Assembly (NCBI GenBank): GCA_963920765.1
Contig: OY987243.1
Location: 6,076,001-6,140,000, forward strand
DNA: 64,000 nt
Direction: 5' to 3'
Source of the DNA: Ulota crispa
Taxonomy: Eukaryota > Streptophyta > Bryopsida > Orthotrichales > Orthotrichaceae
A program made the position numbers and the translations under genes. Positions 25,577-37,009 of this stretch are shown here, one piece after another (within the stretch, counting starts at the first letter, position 1; each line of letters begins with the position of its first letter). Under the pieces are notes generated by a model. The model worked only from the letters and a program-made list of their open reading frames with translations. It searched no databases and was not told where the DNA came from.

Positions 25577-26960
25577 ATGTTATGTTAATAGTCAAAAAGT
25601 CCCTATGGAAGAATGTTCTTCTATTAAAAAAATTCTCATAGATGAAGGATTGCAAATCCATTAGTATCCCATTGGATACTAAGATGAAGTTAGACAAGTT
25701 AAGCATTAATATAGATAAGACCAAGAGAAATAAATTTTATAAAATAATTAATAGATTTTTAATTTTTTTATTGTGAATAATATAAGCATTTGCATAAAAT
25801 ATACAAAATTAGTAATATACAAATTTTAAGAAATTACATTGTTTTATAAAATAGTTTAAAATTATTTAAGTGATATTCTTTTATTAAATTTTAATGATAC
25901 TATCATCTCATAATATTAAATGTTTGCTTTGATTTTTTTAACAACTTTAAAAGACTTTACTAATTTCATACTTTTTTAAAAATTTCAAATTAAATTTTGT
26001 TGATGCATGATACTTGTCAGTTTTGCAAGAAACCTTATGTTTTGTCATATTAATAAACACTCTATTAGTTTGAAGTTCTTTTTCTTATTTTAAAAACTCA
26101 TGACATGATATAGATATATTTTGGATTTTTTAAATTATATTCTAGATTGTATTGAATAAAAATAAAATCAATATATTAATACAATTGAGTTTATTCATGC
26201 TTAAGGTTGGTCCATGTGTTTCTTGATAAATTGCCACAAAACATGGTCTACGCTTTTTATAGCCATAAAATATTATAATTTTTAATTTTTAATTGCGTTT
26301 ATATTTATAACATAGATGAAAATAATGCGTATGAAAATAATGAGAATTGCAAACCGTTGATTGTCTTTATTTTATGTTGTTTGTCTTGTATAAACGGAAA
26401 CATTTGTAGAAGTCCAATGATAACAAAAAGTAATTAAAAAACATTTGTTATTGCAAAGGTAAAATTTAAGCTAAAAACAAGTTATTGTTTTAAGATATGC
26501 TGCTACTTTATTGACAAAGTCCATAATGCTAGTATATATTGTTATTATACGTAGTCAATTGTCTGTTACAACTTGTGCTTTAAAGGAATATCTTTATTTT
26601 TTTTATTGAATTAAGTCTCATTATTTTATTAAAGCATGTAAAAAAAATTATTGCATTGTTAATAACTCCATATACTTCAAAAAGTTTAATGAGGCTAAAG
26701 AACCATCAATATATCTGTTTGCTACTTTTTTAAGCCACATCATAATTTTATCGACAATGTCATTCAACAATGTGACAATTTGCTCAACAAGTTTGGCTAA
26801 GATTCTTGCATCAATTTTGACTATTGGGATTGTAATCATTATCTACTTGGAATACGAGTTTGCTACGTTGGCTACGTTGATGGCCATCTTCTACCATAAG
26901 ATTGCAAACATCAATATCATGGCTACCACCACAATAGCCACATTTTGGGGGAATCCCTTT
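24384..26960. other. AT-rich stretch, no gene recognised
   Basis: It contains a TA microsatellite at 25534-25572 and may hold the rest of the decayed retrotransposon downstream of gag. No reverse transcriptase motif was found in any frame given. Confidence 0.45.
25534..25572. repeat. (TA)n microsatellite
   Basis: About 19 uninterrupted TA units. Confidence 0.95.
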
Positions 26961-27796
26961 TCATGAGGGACAATCTAATTTTAGATGCCCTTGACCCTTA
27001 CAATTGGTACACCATATGTTGGTTGTCCCGTTGGTGGGGCTTCCTTTATGGTTTGCAGCACCTGCTATATTGACTTTCAAATCATTCATTAAATTTGTTA
27101 ATTCTTGCATAACCGCATTAGGATTTGAACTAGATTCCTTTGATTGCATAACAAAAGGATTTATTGGTATAGCAGGTAGACCTTGGGCATAATTAGGTTG
27201 TGAAGACAGTGTCACATATTAAACTATTTGTGATGGAATAATTGGGTTAATATATTGCATACCATATGCTGTGGATATTTTAGGTGCCCTAATATACAAC
27301 TCAGGGTTACTCCAAATATTTTCATATAATTTAGCCCTATTATACGCTTCAAACAATGTAGCCAAGCCAACTTTTTTTCCTTAGCCTTTTAATTTGAAAG
27401 GACTAATCCTCTAACAAAGATTCTCAATTTCATAGAATCATTAAATCCATGGCCCCTAGGAAATCAGAGGATAATATCCTCCATCCTTCCATAATAACTA
27501 TCGATAGATTCATTGGTATTCATTTACAATTCATGCAAGTATTCACTCAATTGCTCATCATACCATATAGGTCTAAATTGAGCAATAAATGCATCACGTA
27601 GGGCAGCCCAATTAGGAAAATGCCATCCTGGTTGTCTATGGAACCATTGCTTTGCGTGATCTTCCAATGTAATTGGAAAGATTGCATACCAATAACTATT
27701 GGTTCTCGCATTATTTGCGGTTTATGTTGTTAAAAACTCGCTCACATGTTCATCTAGGTCACTTCTCATATGGCCATAGAATTTTGGCAATGGCAT
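26961..27796 (-). pseudogene. Decayed LTR-retrotransposon gag
   Basis: Read on the minus strand, it begins MPLPKFYGHMRSDLDEHV, continues through the retrotransposon gag core (ITLEDHAKQWF, NWAALRDAFIAQFRP, SIDSYYGRMEDIILRF) and ends with a CCHC zinc knuckle CTNCKGQGHLKLDC (C-x2-C-x4-H-x4-C). At least one stop interrupts it (after EYLHEL) and others lie between segments, so it is not functional. The order of gag core then knuckle fits a Ty3/gypsy-type element. No protease, reverse transcriptase or integrase was recognised after the knuckle, so it may be a gag-only derivative or truncated. The CACTA element at 27888-30527 sits just upstream and splits it from its 5' leader. Confidence 0.82.
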
Positions 27797-28049
27797 TAAA
27801 GAAATGGGCAGTCATCTAGTTGACCGATCTTCATGTTAATTAGCAATAGTGGATCAGCCATGTATTCTATAGGCCTACCTAAATTAACACTAATAGAAAA
27901 CTCTGTCCAAAACAACAGAAAATCAACAGTTTCTTGTTGTTTTGGGCACTTGCCCATGCTAATTGACTAATTTAACAAAATTTTGTAAAAAACTAAATAC
28001 GTTATGTTGATTTGAACACCCTTATATAAATCAATAGAAATTTTGGAAT

Positions 28050-28296
28050 CTTTGAGAATCTTTTGGAAATCCTTCTGAAATCTTTGAGAATTTTTAAGAA
28101 TCTTTTAGAAATCTTTTCAAAATTTTTAAGAACCTTTGAGAACCTTTGAAAATCTTTGAGAATCTTTTTGGAATTTGAGAATCTGTGAGAATCTTTTTGG
28201 AATCTGAGAATCTGTGAGAATCTTTGAGAATCTTTTTGGAATCTTTGAAAATCTTTGAAAATCTTTTTGGAATTTTTAAGAATCTTTTTGAAACCT
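28050..28296. repeat. CACTA subterminal repeats (copy L)
   Basis: Dense degenerate copies of GAATCTTTGAGAATC, near the end and mirrored in copy R at 40355-41040. In CACTA elements such arrays bind the transposase; that role here is by analogy. Confidence 0.8.
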
Positions 28297-28796
28297 TTAA
28301 TTATGAAATTTGTTTATAGACTTCAAAATCTTTATAAAAATAGAATCTCTTAGACTCAATTAGAGTTTTTTTAGAATCTTTTTGTAATTCATTAAAATAT
28401 TTTAAAATATTTTTCATAAAAAACTATTAGAATAGTTTGGGTTGTTTTTGAAGTCTTTCTAGAATCTTTTTGGACTACATGAAAATGTTTTGGATTTTTG
28501 AAAAATAAAAGAAGTTTTCCAAAAATTAGAATCTTTTATAATTATGTCTGGCTCTTTTCTTCATTTTCCACAATTTGGTATGGTTTAACATTAGTAGCCT
28601 TTAAAGTCTACTAAAAACACAACCAAAACAATAGAAACTCAACAATTTTTTGTTAATTTGGACACTTTTGGACATAACAAAACAACAAAAATCAACAATT
28701 TTCTGTTGATCTGGACACAACTTCATTAACTCAACAAAGTTTTATATAAAAAGTACAACATTTGTTGTTTTAAATACCAATATTTCTTTATGGAAA

Positions 28797-29563
28797 AACA
28801 TAAAAGATGCCCCTCAATTCTTTCATAAAATCATATATGTCCCTTAAAGATTAAGAGTATCAAAAATACCCTTGGTTTTTTGCAAAAATAGCAACAATAC
28901 CTCTAATCTACTAGGAAAATATTAAAAATGCTCCTCAACTATTTTAAATAATCAAATAAATCCTTGTGTAATTTGAAAAAAAAAAAAATCCATCTTTGGT
29001 ATTGTGTAAAAATGTCAATTTATCTTTGTTCTTAGATTTTGAAAAACCATAAATACCTCTAGTTTTTTTGTGCCTTTTTAGTGTAATTCTATTTTAAATA
29101 TCATATATAAAATAAAAATCACTATGCAATTGATGCAATAATTTTTGCAATAATAAAGCTATATGCAAAAATCCTACAAAAAATTTGAACAACTTGACTA
29201 TAAGATTGAGTTTGCAATTAAATTCCCTCTATTTTTAGTAATTTCCATTGTTGTTCTAGTAGTTACAAAAACTTATAATAAAAAGAGTGAATTATGGGAA
29301 CTTGCAATAGCCTCAAAAATAACTAAGAGTATAGTTTAATTGATATTCTTACATAAAACCAAAAGGGAATTTTTTTATTTCAAATAACACAAGAGTCTAT
29401 TTGCTATTTCAAAACAAAAGAGCATTTTTGATATTATCTCAAAATAATAGGGGTAGAGTTGATGCTATGACAAAAAAACAAGAGTATTTTTTATATTTTA
29501 AATCATTGAGAGATAAATTTGATATTTTGAAACAACCAAAGAGCAATTTTAATATTTCCCCTT
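28797..29563. repeat. Foldback remnant inside CACTA copy L
   Basis: The arms AAAGATGCCCCTCAATTCTT and the region around GATAAATTTGATATTTTG are imperfect inverted repeats of the ACCCCTCA family. In copy R the corresponding segment (about 39546-39880) has lost the loop and is roughly 430 b shorter. Confidence 0.6.
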
Positions 29564-30165
29564 CTTTTATGAATCAAATCAACAAAAAAATTAAATTCTT
29601 ATGAAATATTTTTGGAATTTTTAAAAAAGATTCAAAAGGCTTCAAAATATTATAGAATATTTTTTAATCTTTTGGATACTTCAAGATTTTGATTGTATGA
29701 TTACAACTTTTTAATTCCATAACTATTCAAAATTTGATATTTTTTGAAGCTAGCAAACTACAAAGGCTATTTTAACCTAATAAGAGTTTTGATTTCAAAA
29801 AAAATAAAACTAATGTTTTTAGAAATGAAGTCAACCCTCATTTGCAACAACTATTTTGAGATTATGTGTTTCAATCAAAAGTTATAAAAAAAATATCAAA
29901 GGAGTGAAAATAAATAATTTTTTAAAATTTCTAAACACCTTCTTTGATTTTTGCTCATAACTTTTGATTGAAGATCTCAAATCTAAAAAAAAATTGTTGG
30001 AGGTGAAAGTAGACTACATTAAGCAACTTTTTTTAATTTAAACTTTTTGAAAAAAAACCTTTTACAAGGCTGAAATAGGCTTCAAAGTCTAATGACTTTG
30101 CAAAGTAATTAATATGTAGTGTACAAATAGTTTAATTGTACCCTCATGTGCACACATGTATGAGT

Positions 30166-30246
30166 GTAGCCTAGTGGTAGTGGGCCTTGAGGCAAGGCAT
30201 GGCAGTGGGAGGCCGAAGGTCTGGGGTTCAACCCCCGGCCCTTGCA
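30166..30246 (+). repeat. tRNA-like module (SINE-type head) in CACTA copy L
   Basis: TAGCCTAGTGGTAG resembles a pol III A box and GGTTCAACCCC is a good B box (GGTTCRANNCC), 50-60 b apart, as in tRNA genes and SINE heads. A full cloverleaf is not obvious, so it is not called a tRNA gene. A homologous, diverged module lies on the minus strand in copy R. Confidence 0.5.
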
Positions 30247-30530
30247 CCCGCACCCGCAGCTGCAGTGATCGCTAGTTGAATTTGAGTTTTTTTAAAAAAA
30301 ATTGTTTTAAAAAATAAAATAAATAATTATGAAAAAAAAAACTTTTGATAAAAAAAATATTTAACAACACAAATTAACAAAAAAATAAGCAAAAATTAAC
30401 AAGAAACAACAAAAAAACAACAAACTCTTGTTGAAAAGTACCCAAATCAACTTGACCAAAGTCATAAATAAAATCAATAGATTCGAGTTGAATTTTTGTT
30501 GATTTTCTATAAAATTTTCTACGAGTGTAA

Positions 30531-31577
30531 CCAATAGATAGGGCTTATATGGTACAAGCTGTACGTTATCAACTAATGATAAAAAAATTTGTGTTTGGTT
30601 GAGGTCTATCAATCAAATTAAAAGAAGAAGTCCCACTTTGATCATCCAATATTAAAGGAATCTTATCATTATCTTGGAAACTGTTGGAGGTAGATTGTGT
30701 TCTACCTCCACCCTTCCATGAATTTATACAAACTCTATGGGTAAATTGTAGAAATATCTATACAACCCCATATAGTGGCTTGGGTATAGACATTGCCTTT
30801 ATCCAATAGAGTATTATCTTCCCTGCTACTATATCTTTCCTCTTTACTCTCTTCTATAACTTCAATCCCTTCCAAATTAATTTATTCAATGATAAATTTT
30901 GTTTTATATGAATTTCCTTATCTAAATTTTTCTTTGGAATTAAGAGTTTTGACGTGCAGATTCCCTCACAAAATATGTGAGTTATCTCGAAACCTTGGGA
31001 TAATCTATTGGAAGGTGATCTATTTCCCCCTTTAGGTAAAATTATAGATTCTATCACATCGATTTGATCTTCAGAAGTCTGGTCCTCTTGCCCTAGACTT
31101 AAAGCTTGATCAATAGAACCTGATTGATCTTCTTCTACTGTTGTAACTATTGGTTTGGAAGGGGGGTATCCTTCACATTATACAATAGATTAGATAAATC
31201 CCATGACCATCCTTGGCTTCGGGAATCACTCCCTTCTAGGACCTCTATTAATTTCTCTATTGACGTCTCTCTTGTCAGTTGACTTTCCTCACTTTGAGTA
31301 GGTTTCTTCAAAATTTGCACTAGACTTAGCCATAGGTTGTAAATCTATTATATTTCCCTTTTTGCTTTTTATCCCTTCTTCAAGCGCATTTCTCAACAAC
31401 CTTGCCTTAGCACTCTCGGATCTTGCAGCTTTTTTCCTTTCCTTACTGGATTTTTAGAATTAAATGGTCACCTTTGACTTATTTATAGCCATACAAAACA
31501 ATTGATTCCTTTTTTTGTTTGTTTTCAATTGCACTACCTCACAAAACCTACTAATTACTTTTTTTTTAATCAATTTC
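30531..31577 (-). pseudogene. 5' leader and gag start of the decayed retrotransposon
   Basis: Between the primer-binding site and the CACTA insertion. On the minus strand, about 31270-31460 reads KERKKAARSESAKARLLRNA and onward with several stops: a basic, gag-like N-terminal stretch. The rest is degraded. Confidence 0.5.
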
Positions 31578-31596
31578 CTCCTCGGCAGCAATGCCA
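31578..31596 (-). other. Decayed tRNA-Asp primer-binding site
   Basis: On the minus strand, TGGCATTGCTGCCGAGGAG follows the putative LTR end (..CTACA, then TT). It agrees at 13 of 19 positions with TGGCGCCGTTGCCGGGGAT, the complement of the plant tRNA-Asp 3' end. Four of the six differences (positions 6, 7, 9 and 15) are C-T or G-A changes, as methylated-cytosine decay would leave. Confidence 0.65.
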
Positions 31597-31598
31597 AA

Positions 31599-33300
31599 TG
31601 TAGATAGGTTTTTACATTCTAAAAGAATTAATAAAATCTATAATTTAAGTTTGAACACAAGGAGGAGGGATTCCTATAGTAGTTTGTAGGTTATTCTAAA
31701 CAACCCAAGAGAATGCTCAATAGAAAACCTTAAGGGAATTTAAGTCCTAACCCTCATCAATTGATAACCTAACATTTGTTATAATTAAGAGTAAGGTAGA
31801 ACTTATTAACAATTGTCTTTGTCTTCACTTTATTTTAGCTTTAGCTATTCCATCAATTTGCAAATCCAGCGTCTTTACTCCATTGCTCCTTCAATGCACC
31901 AACACTACTTCTATAGTGATTCTATCTAATTAGTTCTTCCTTTTCTATAAACTCACAATAGATCATTTTTTATTCTCTTGGAAACTTTATAGCTAATCTA
32001 TTCTATTTTTATTCACTTTGAAGAATTCCTCTCTATAGATTCCGGTTCTATCCTCTCAAAGATTCATGTTTAAACACCCATTGAATATAAATCAGCCCTC
32101 ATGGCCATAGCTATTGTCACTCATGATAATGTAGTCATGTCCTACTCATAGATGGCTATTGACGTTCTCTCAAATCGTCTTTGGATACTATAGATTTAAC
32201 CTTAAGCTTCCACAAAATTCTTTATAGATATTAATCTCTTAGTATAATACTTTCTCATCTCTCACTATCTATAGATTCCATTCAGATCTAAATCAAACAT
32301 TCTCATTATATTGGTTATTGTATTTAATTAATCCCTATGACCTTCATTTGACTTACTATAAATCTCTCAAGTAATTCTTTAATTCAACTATAGATTTGCT
32401 CTCTTTACTTTACCAAGTACAATTTATTTTTTCTCTATATCTTATCTCCAATCCAATCTCTATAGATTCAAACCCAAGTCTTATAGTAGCTCTCAATAAC
32501 CAAACATTAATAAACCAGGCATTCACAATTCAAAGCCAAGTCCATAAATTCAAATAGCCATAGGTTAAACTCTCATCCCAAAATTCCAATCACTACAAGG
32601 AAAATTGTCCAAAATGACAAATATTTGTCCAAATCAACATGGCCAAACCTACAAAAATTATCCAATTTGACAGTTTTTTTGTCATTTTGGACACATTTAG
32701 TCAATTCATACATGTCAATTAGGACACGGTTTCTTGTAGTGAATTGACTCACACATTTACAAATCACAATCAATCTAGTTCAATCCACATACACAGTCAA
32801 TAATAGAAAATATGAAGATTCATTATCTCAATCTCAATCTAGATTCTATTGATTCTATCTCAATCTCACCAATACTCATAAAATTCCAATTACCTTAAAA
32901 ACAACATTCACACATACACGAGCCACAATTGATTCCAATTCAAATTACACGCACAATAATCACACAATAGACAATTTCATACACAAACACCCAATTGCAA
33001 TCTTTTAGAAAAGTATCAACTATATTCAACCGCTCACAAGCATACAAAAATCCTATTGTACCTTCTGCCAACCTTTGCCCTTCAAGAGCCTCTCCTGCTC
33101 ATTCTTTTTCTGCCATAGATTCCATCTTTCTACCCTTTTCCATAGCGGTTAAATAACCACCTTTGCATCCGGCTATAGATAGTAGTGCTCTATTGATTTA
33201 CTAATCAGCCCTTACACAACAAAACCCAGCAATTAACCCATACATTCCAATCGTATTATAGAAAACTGAAGATTACCAAAAAAAAAATTAGCATTCACTA
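31599..33300 (-). mobile_element. Putative 5' LTR of the decayed retrotransposon
   Basis: This lies directly upstream (minus strand) of the primer-binding site and ends in CA at 31599. It is AT-rich with no ORF. The other LTR was not identified in the window, so the left limit is approximate. A CACTA MITE (32591-32741) is inserted in it. Confidence 0.45.
32591..32741. mobile_element. 151-b CACTA MITE
   Basis: Ends CACTACAAGGAAA / TTTCTTGTAGTG with a perfect 3-b duplication AAT (32588-32590 and 32742-32744). The interior repeats TTGTCCAAA-type tracts in inverted order. The ends match the common plant CACTA terminus CACTACAAGAAA. Confidence 0.9.
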
Positions 33301-34143
33301 TATTATCACCATAGATTCTAGACTACACCCACTAAAGCATACACAAGCATTCTAAAAAGTCAATTTAGATTGAAATAAGAAGATATATAAAGCTTGTCAA
33401 CAATCTTGGAGAAATTACTATTTTATTAGTTGATGTTTCACATTAAAATCAATTAATTACAATAGTGGAATCGTGTGTGTTTGATGTTTTATATCAAGAT
33501 TAAGTCATTAAAGAATTCCATTAACTTATTCATTTCATTTCAAAAAAATTAATTTAAGGCTTAATTTTTTGTTATTTTAATTTTTTCGTTCATCTGAGGC
33601 CTATGACATTTTTTTACTCAATTTTTTTAGAATTTGATAAGATTCATATTGCATAAATCTTATTCTATTTGACATTTAACTTAAATGTTGTGCATTACGT
33701 TACTAATATTTAATATTTTCTTGGATTTTTTTTAAAATTTCTTTTAGTATAATGTTGTGTCATTTGCATATAACTTGTCAATAAACTTTGTATCTTTAAA
33801 TATGAAAAAATCATAATTTCATTATTGTAAATATTTTATTATATACTTTAGCACATTCAACACAACAATAAATAAAAATAATGTTAATAGATATTTTTAT
33901 ATTATATTACAAATAAGTTCAAAGATATTTATTATCTCTCCATTTTTTATTAGTAAAGAAGCTGCACTTTTATATAATGACATGATATTTTTCACAAAGT
34001 TTTGATAGTAGTCTATTTTGTATGTAACAACTTCTATGTAACTCCAATTGATTTGATCATATGTTTTAAAAATAAAAATAAAACAAAATAAGATCTTGAT
34101 TATTTTTTCCATGTAACATATGGTTTTTAGATCAACAAAATGT

Positions 34144-34148
<5 letters not shown>
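33301..34148. other. No feature recognised
   Basis: Very AT-rich with only short chance frames. Confidence 0.5.
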
Positions 34149-34211
<63 letters not shown>

Positions 34212-34272
34212 ATATGTATATATGTATATATGTATATATGTATATATGTATATATGTATATATGTATATATG
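34149..34272. repeat. Compound microsatellite (TA)n then (TATATG)n
   Basis: A pure TA run of about 50 b changes into about ten regular GTATATAT-type units. The frame encoding repeated IYI/MYI is an artefact of this repeat. Confidence 0.95.
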
Positions 34273-34719
34273 TGTCAACTTAGACAAAATCGATTTAATT
34301 TGAATGCATAATCTCCAAAAAGAATTTGCTTGTAAACATCATTCAAGTAATTTATTTGTCAGTTATAAAATAACACCAAAGAACAAAATAAAATATTATT
34401 TACTTAATAAATAAATCTAATCTGAATACACTTTATATAATTCATTTTATTTGAATAAAGTAAAAATGATTTTTGTTTGGCATAAACTTTCTACTAACTG
34501 CGGCTGCTTACATCCGTCATTGACGATTGTAATTTTCACTTTTTCTAAAATAACAAGAGCAAACAAAATCCAAGCATTGTTTATGTATTCTAATAATTTA
34601 CTACAAATGATCTTGACATTTTGTGCGTCTGGTTCTTTATAATAGTGTTATTCTTTCAGAAATAATTCAATGAGATTTTGTATTAAATAATTGATTTATA
34701 ATTTTATCTTTTATTTTTT

Positions 34720-35105
34720 AATAAGCTTTTGGCAAAGTAAAGATATCATCATGCTCTAAAGTACAAACTTAATCATAGTGTATGTGTAGTTAGCAAAATC
34801 TAATTACCATAAAGAAATATCTATTTTACTAAATTTGGTTATGATCACTTCAACATAAAAATCTCTATAGGAAGAATTTTGAAACTTTTAGAAGTTTTTT
34901 GTTAGAAAGAAAGATGTGCACATGGATGTCTTCTACTTACCCATGCAAGCAAGTTTTTAAATATTCATCACCAATGTTTTTTAATCAATTATCATATAAA
35001 ACCATGAATTTCATCTAAAGTAATTCACCAAAAATAAGATTTTGAATTTTTGGAACTCAAATTTGGTATGCTTGATTAGGATTGTGTAGGAATTAAAGCT
35101 TAGTG
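34720..35105. mobile_element. Single arm of the FB1-4 foldback family
   Basis: It contains the family core: GATGTGCACATGGATGT, AATATTCATCACCAATG and GGTATGCTTGATTAGGATTG. It matches the right arms of FB2 and FB4, but no left arm is present. The large palindrome is inserted just after it. Confidence 0.7.
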
Positions 35106-35220
35106 ATACAAGATACAAAAAGCAGGACGTTCAATGTTGCCCTTGAAAGTTGCCCAAGCCAACGTGGCGTGCGGGGTGGGGCAAGGGCCCGGGTCTGACC
35201 CCGTCGCATGGTTGGTCAAC

Positions 35221-35360
35221 CTTGTCCTACATCTTGCATCCTGCATCCCGTGTTTTGCATCCCATGTTCTGCGTCCCGTGTTTTGCATCCCGTGTTTTGC
35301 GTCCCGTGTCCTACATCTTGCGTTTTGCGTTCAGTGTCCTACGTCCTGCGTCCTACGGTT
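35221..35360. repeat. Subterminal tandem repeat of the palindrome, left arm
   Basis: Degenerate 15-b units such as TGCATCCCGTGTTTT and TGCGTCCCGTGTCCT, about nine in a row. The mirror array lies at about 37770-37905. It is GC-rich and CpG-rich against an AT-rich background. Confidence 0.85.
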
Positions 35361-36261
35361 TATACTAAGCCCGTTTTATTCAGAAAACCACTTGTAAGGA
35401 AGAGTGGGGGGGTTGTCCCATATTGTTTGGAGCTCGGGGTGAGTTACTTTGCGTACAAGAAGGGCCACTTGAGAGAGAAGAAATACACAACCTCATTTCT
35501 TTCTAAGTGAAAAATGTAGGGAAAATACCAAAAATACCCCTCAATTCATCAAAAATACCAAATATAACCCCTAGAGATTTGAAATATATAAACACCCTTG
35601 AACACAATATTTGTTAATTTGGGATAAACACTTTCCCAAAATAGATTTTGGGATACTCAAAATTTCATTTGTGAAAATATTTTGGAGATCTAAATTGAAT
35701 TTTTTGATATTTCCTTCAAGATTTTCCTCATTGATGTAAGGTCTTGAAAAAATTATAATAAAACCCAATCTAAATCACCTCAAAACTCTAAAAAATGGAA
35801 ATTTCAGAAGTCCCAAAATCAAAGATTTCTCCCAAAACTAATGAATATTGCATTCTGGCTTTGTGTACAAATATCAAAAATACCCTTAGCTTTTTGTAAG
35901 AACATAAATTATATCCATGGTTGTCTTTGAGGATATCATTAACACCCCTTGTTTTTTTTTTTAGAAGAATACAAAAAATGCCCCTCCATCAATTTGAAAT
36001 ATCAAATATGCCCTTGTGTTATTTGAAATTTTAAAAGCCGCTTTAGTTTATGTAAGAATATAAATCTTATAAACTAGACTATACTCTTATTCATCTTTGT
36101 AAACATCACAAATACCCCTAATTTCTTTGTGATTTTTTATTGAACTTTTTTGTAAGTAATGAAATGACAACAAAAAATTCTATGTAATATATGCAATGGC
36201 TCTGGCTTCAATAATATTACATGCAAAATTCCTTTATATAGCTCAAAGAGCTTGCATTCAG

Positions 36262-36809
36262 CTCTTGTCTAATTTTGTAATTTCCATTTTTGTCCTAGTA
36301 CTTATTGAATTTGGCAATAAGAGACACAGAGAACTAAGGGCATGTTTGATATTTCAAATAATACAAGGGCATATTTGATATTTCAAATTGATGGAGGGGC
36401 ATTTTTTATATTCTTCTAAAAAAAAAAAAACAAGGGGTGTTAATGATATCCTCAAAGACAACCATGGATATAATTTATGTTCTTACAAAAAGCTAAGGGT
36501 ATTTTTGATATTTGTACACAAAGCCAGAATGCAATATTCATTAGTTTTGGGAGAAATCTTTGATTTTGGGACTTCTGAAATTTCCATTTTTTAGAGTTTT
36601 GAGGTGATTTAGATTGGGTTTTATTATAATTTTTTCAAGACCTTACATCAATGAGGAAAATCTTGAAGGAAATATCAAAAAATTCAATTTAGATCTCCAA
36701 AATATTTTCACAAATGAAATTTTGAGTATCCCAAAATCTATTTTGGGAAAGTGTTTATCCCAAATTAACAAATATTGTGTTCAAGGGTGTTTATATATTT
36801 CAAATCTCT
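36262..36809. repeat. Sequence before the gap, repeated after it
   Basis: 548 b ending at the N run are repeated at 37010-37557 with only two 1-b indels seen (ACAGAG/ACAAGAG; GATATTTC/GAATTTC). This looks like two contig ends that overlap but were joined with Ns. Confidence 0.9.
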
Positions 36810-37009
36810 NNNNNNNNNNNNNNNNNNNNNNNNNNNNNNNNNNNNNNNNNNNNNNNNNNNNNNNNNNNNNNNNNNNNNNNNNNNNNNNNNNNNNNNNNNN
36901 NNNNNNNNNNNNNNNNNNNNNNNNNNNNNNNNNNNNNNNNNNNNNNNNNNNNNNNNNNNNNNNNNNNNNNNNNNNNNNNNNNNNNNNNNNNNNNNNNNNN
37001 NNNNNNNNN
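36810..37009. other. Assembly gap, 200 N
   Basis: Exactly 200 N, probably a fixed-size scaffold gap. Reading frames that cross it are meaningless. Confidence 0.98.

Larger units (their letters stand above)
27888..30527. mobile_element. CACTA (En/Spm) element, non-autonomous, copy L
   Basis: It starts CACTAATAGAAAACTC and ends TTTTCTACGAGTG, flanked by a perfect 3-b duplication TAA (27885-27887 and 30528-30530). This is the classic CACTA signature. Subterminal repeats of a GAATCTTTGA unit run from 28050 to 28296. The interior holds an old foldback (28797-29563) and a tRNA-like module (about 30166-30246). No transposase ORF is present. It is homologous, in the opposite orientation, to copy R at 38172-41187, and it was inserted into the decayed LTR retrotransposon. 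Confidence 0.9.

Noticed and set aside
30166-30246. A genuine tRNA gene
   Set aside because: B box is good, but acceptor and anticodon stems cannot be paired by eye and the module is inside a transposon.
25534-34272. CRISPR array or bacterial-type operon
   Set aside because: Repeats here are microsatellites and transposon ends; genes are spliced and eukaryotic.
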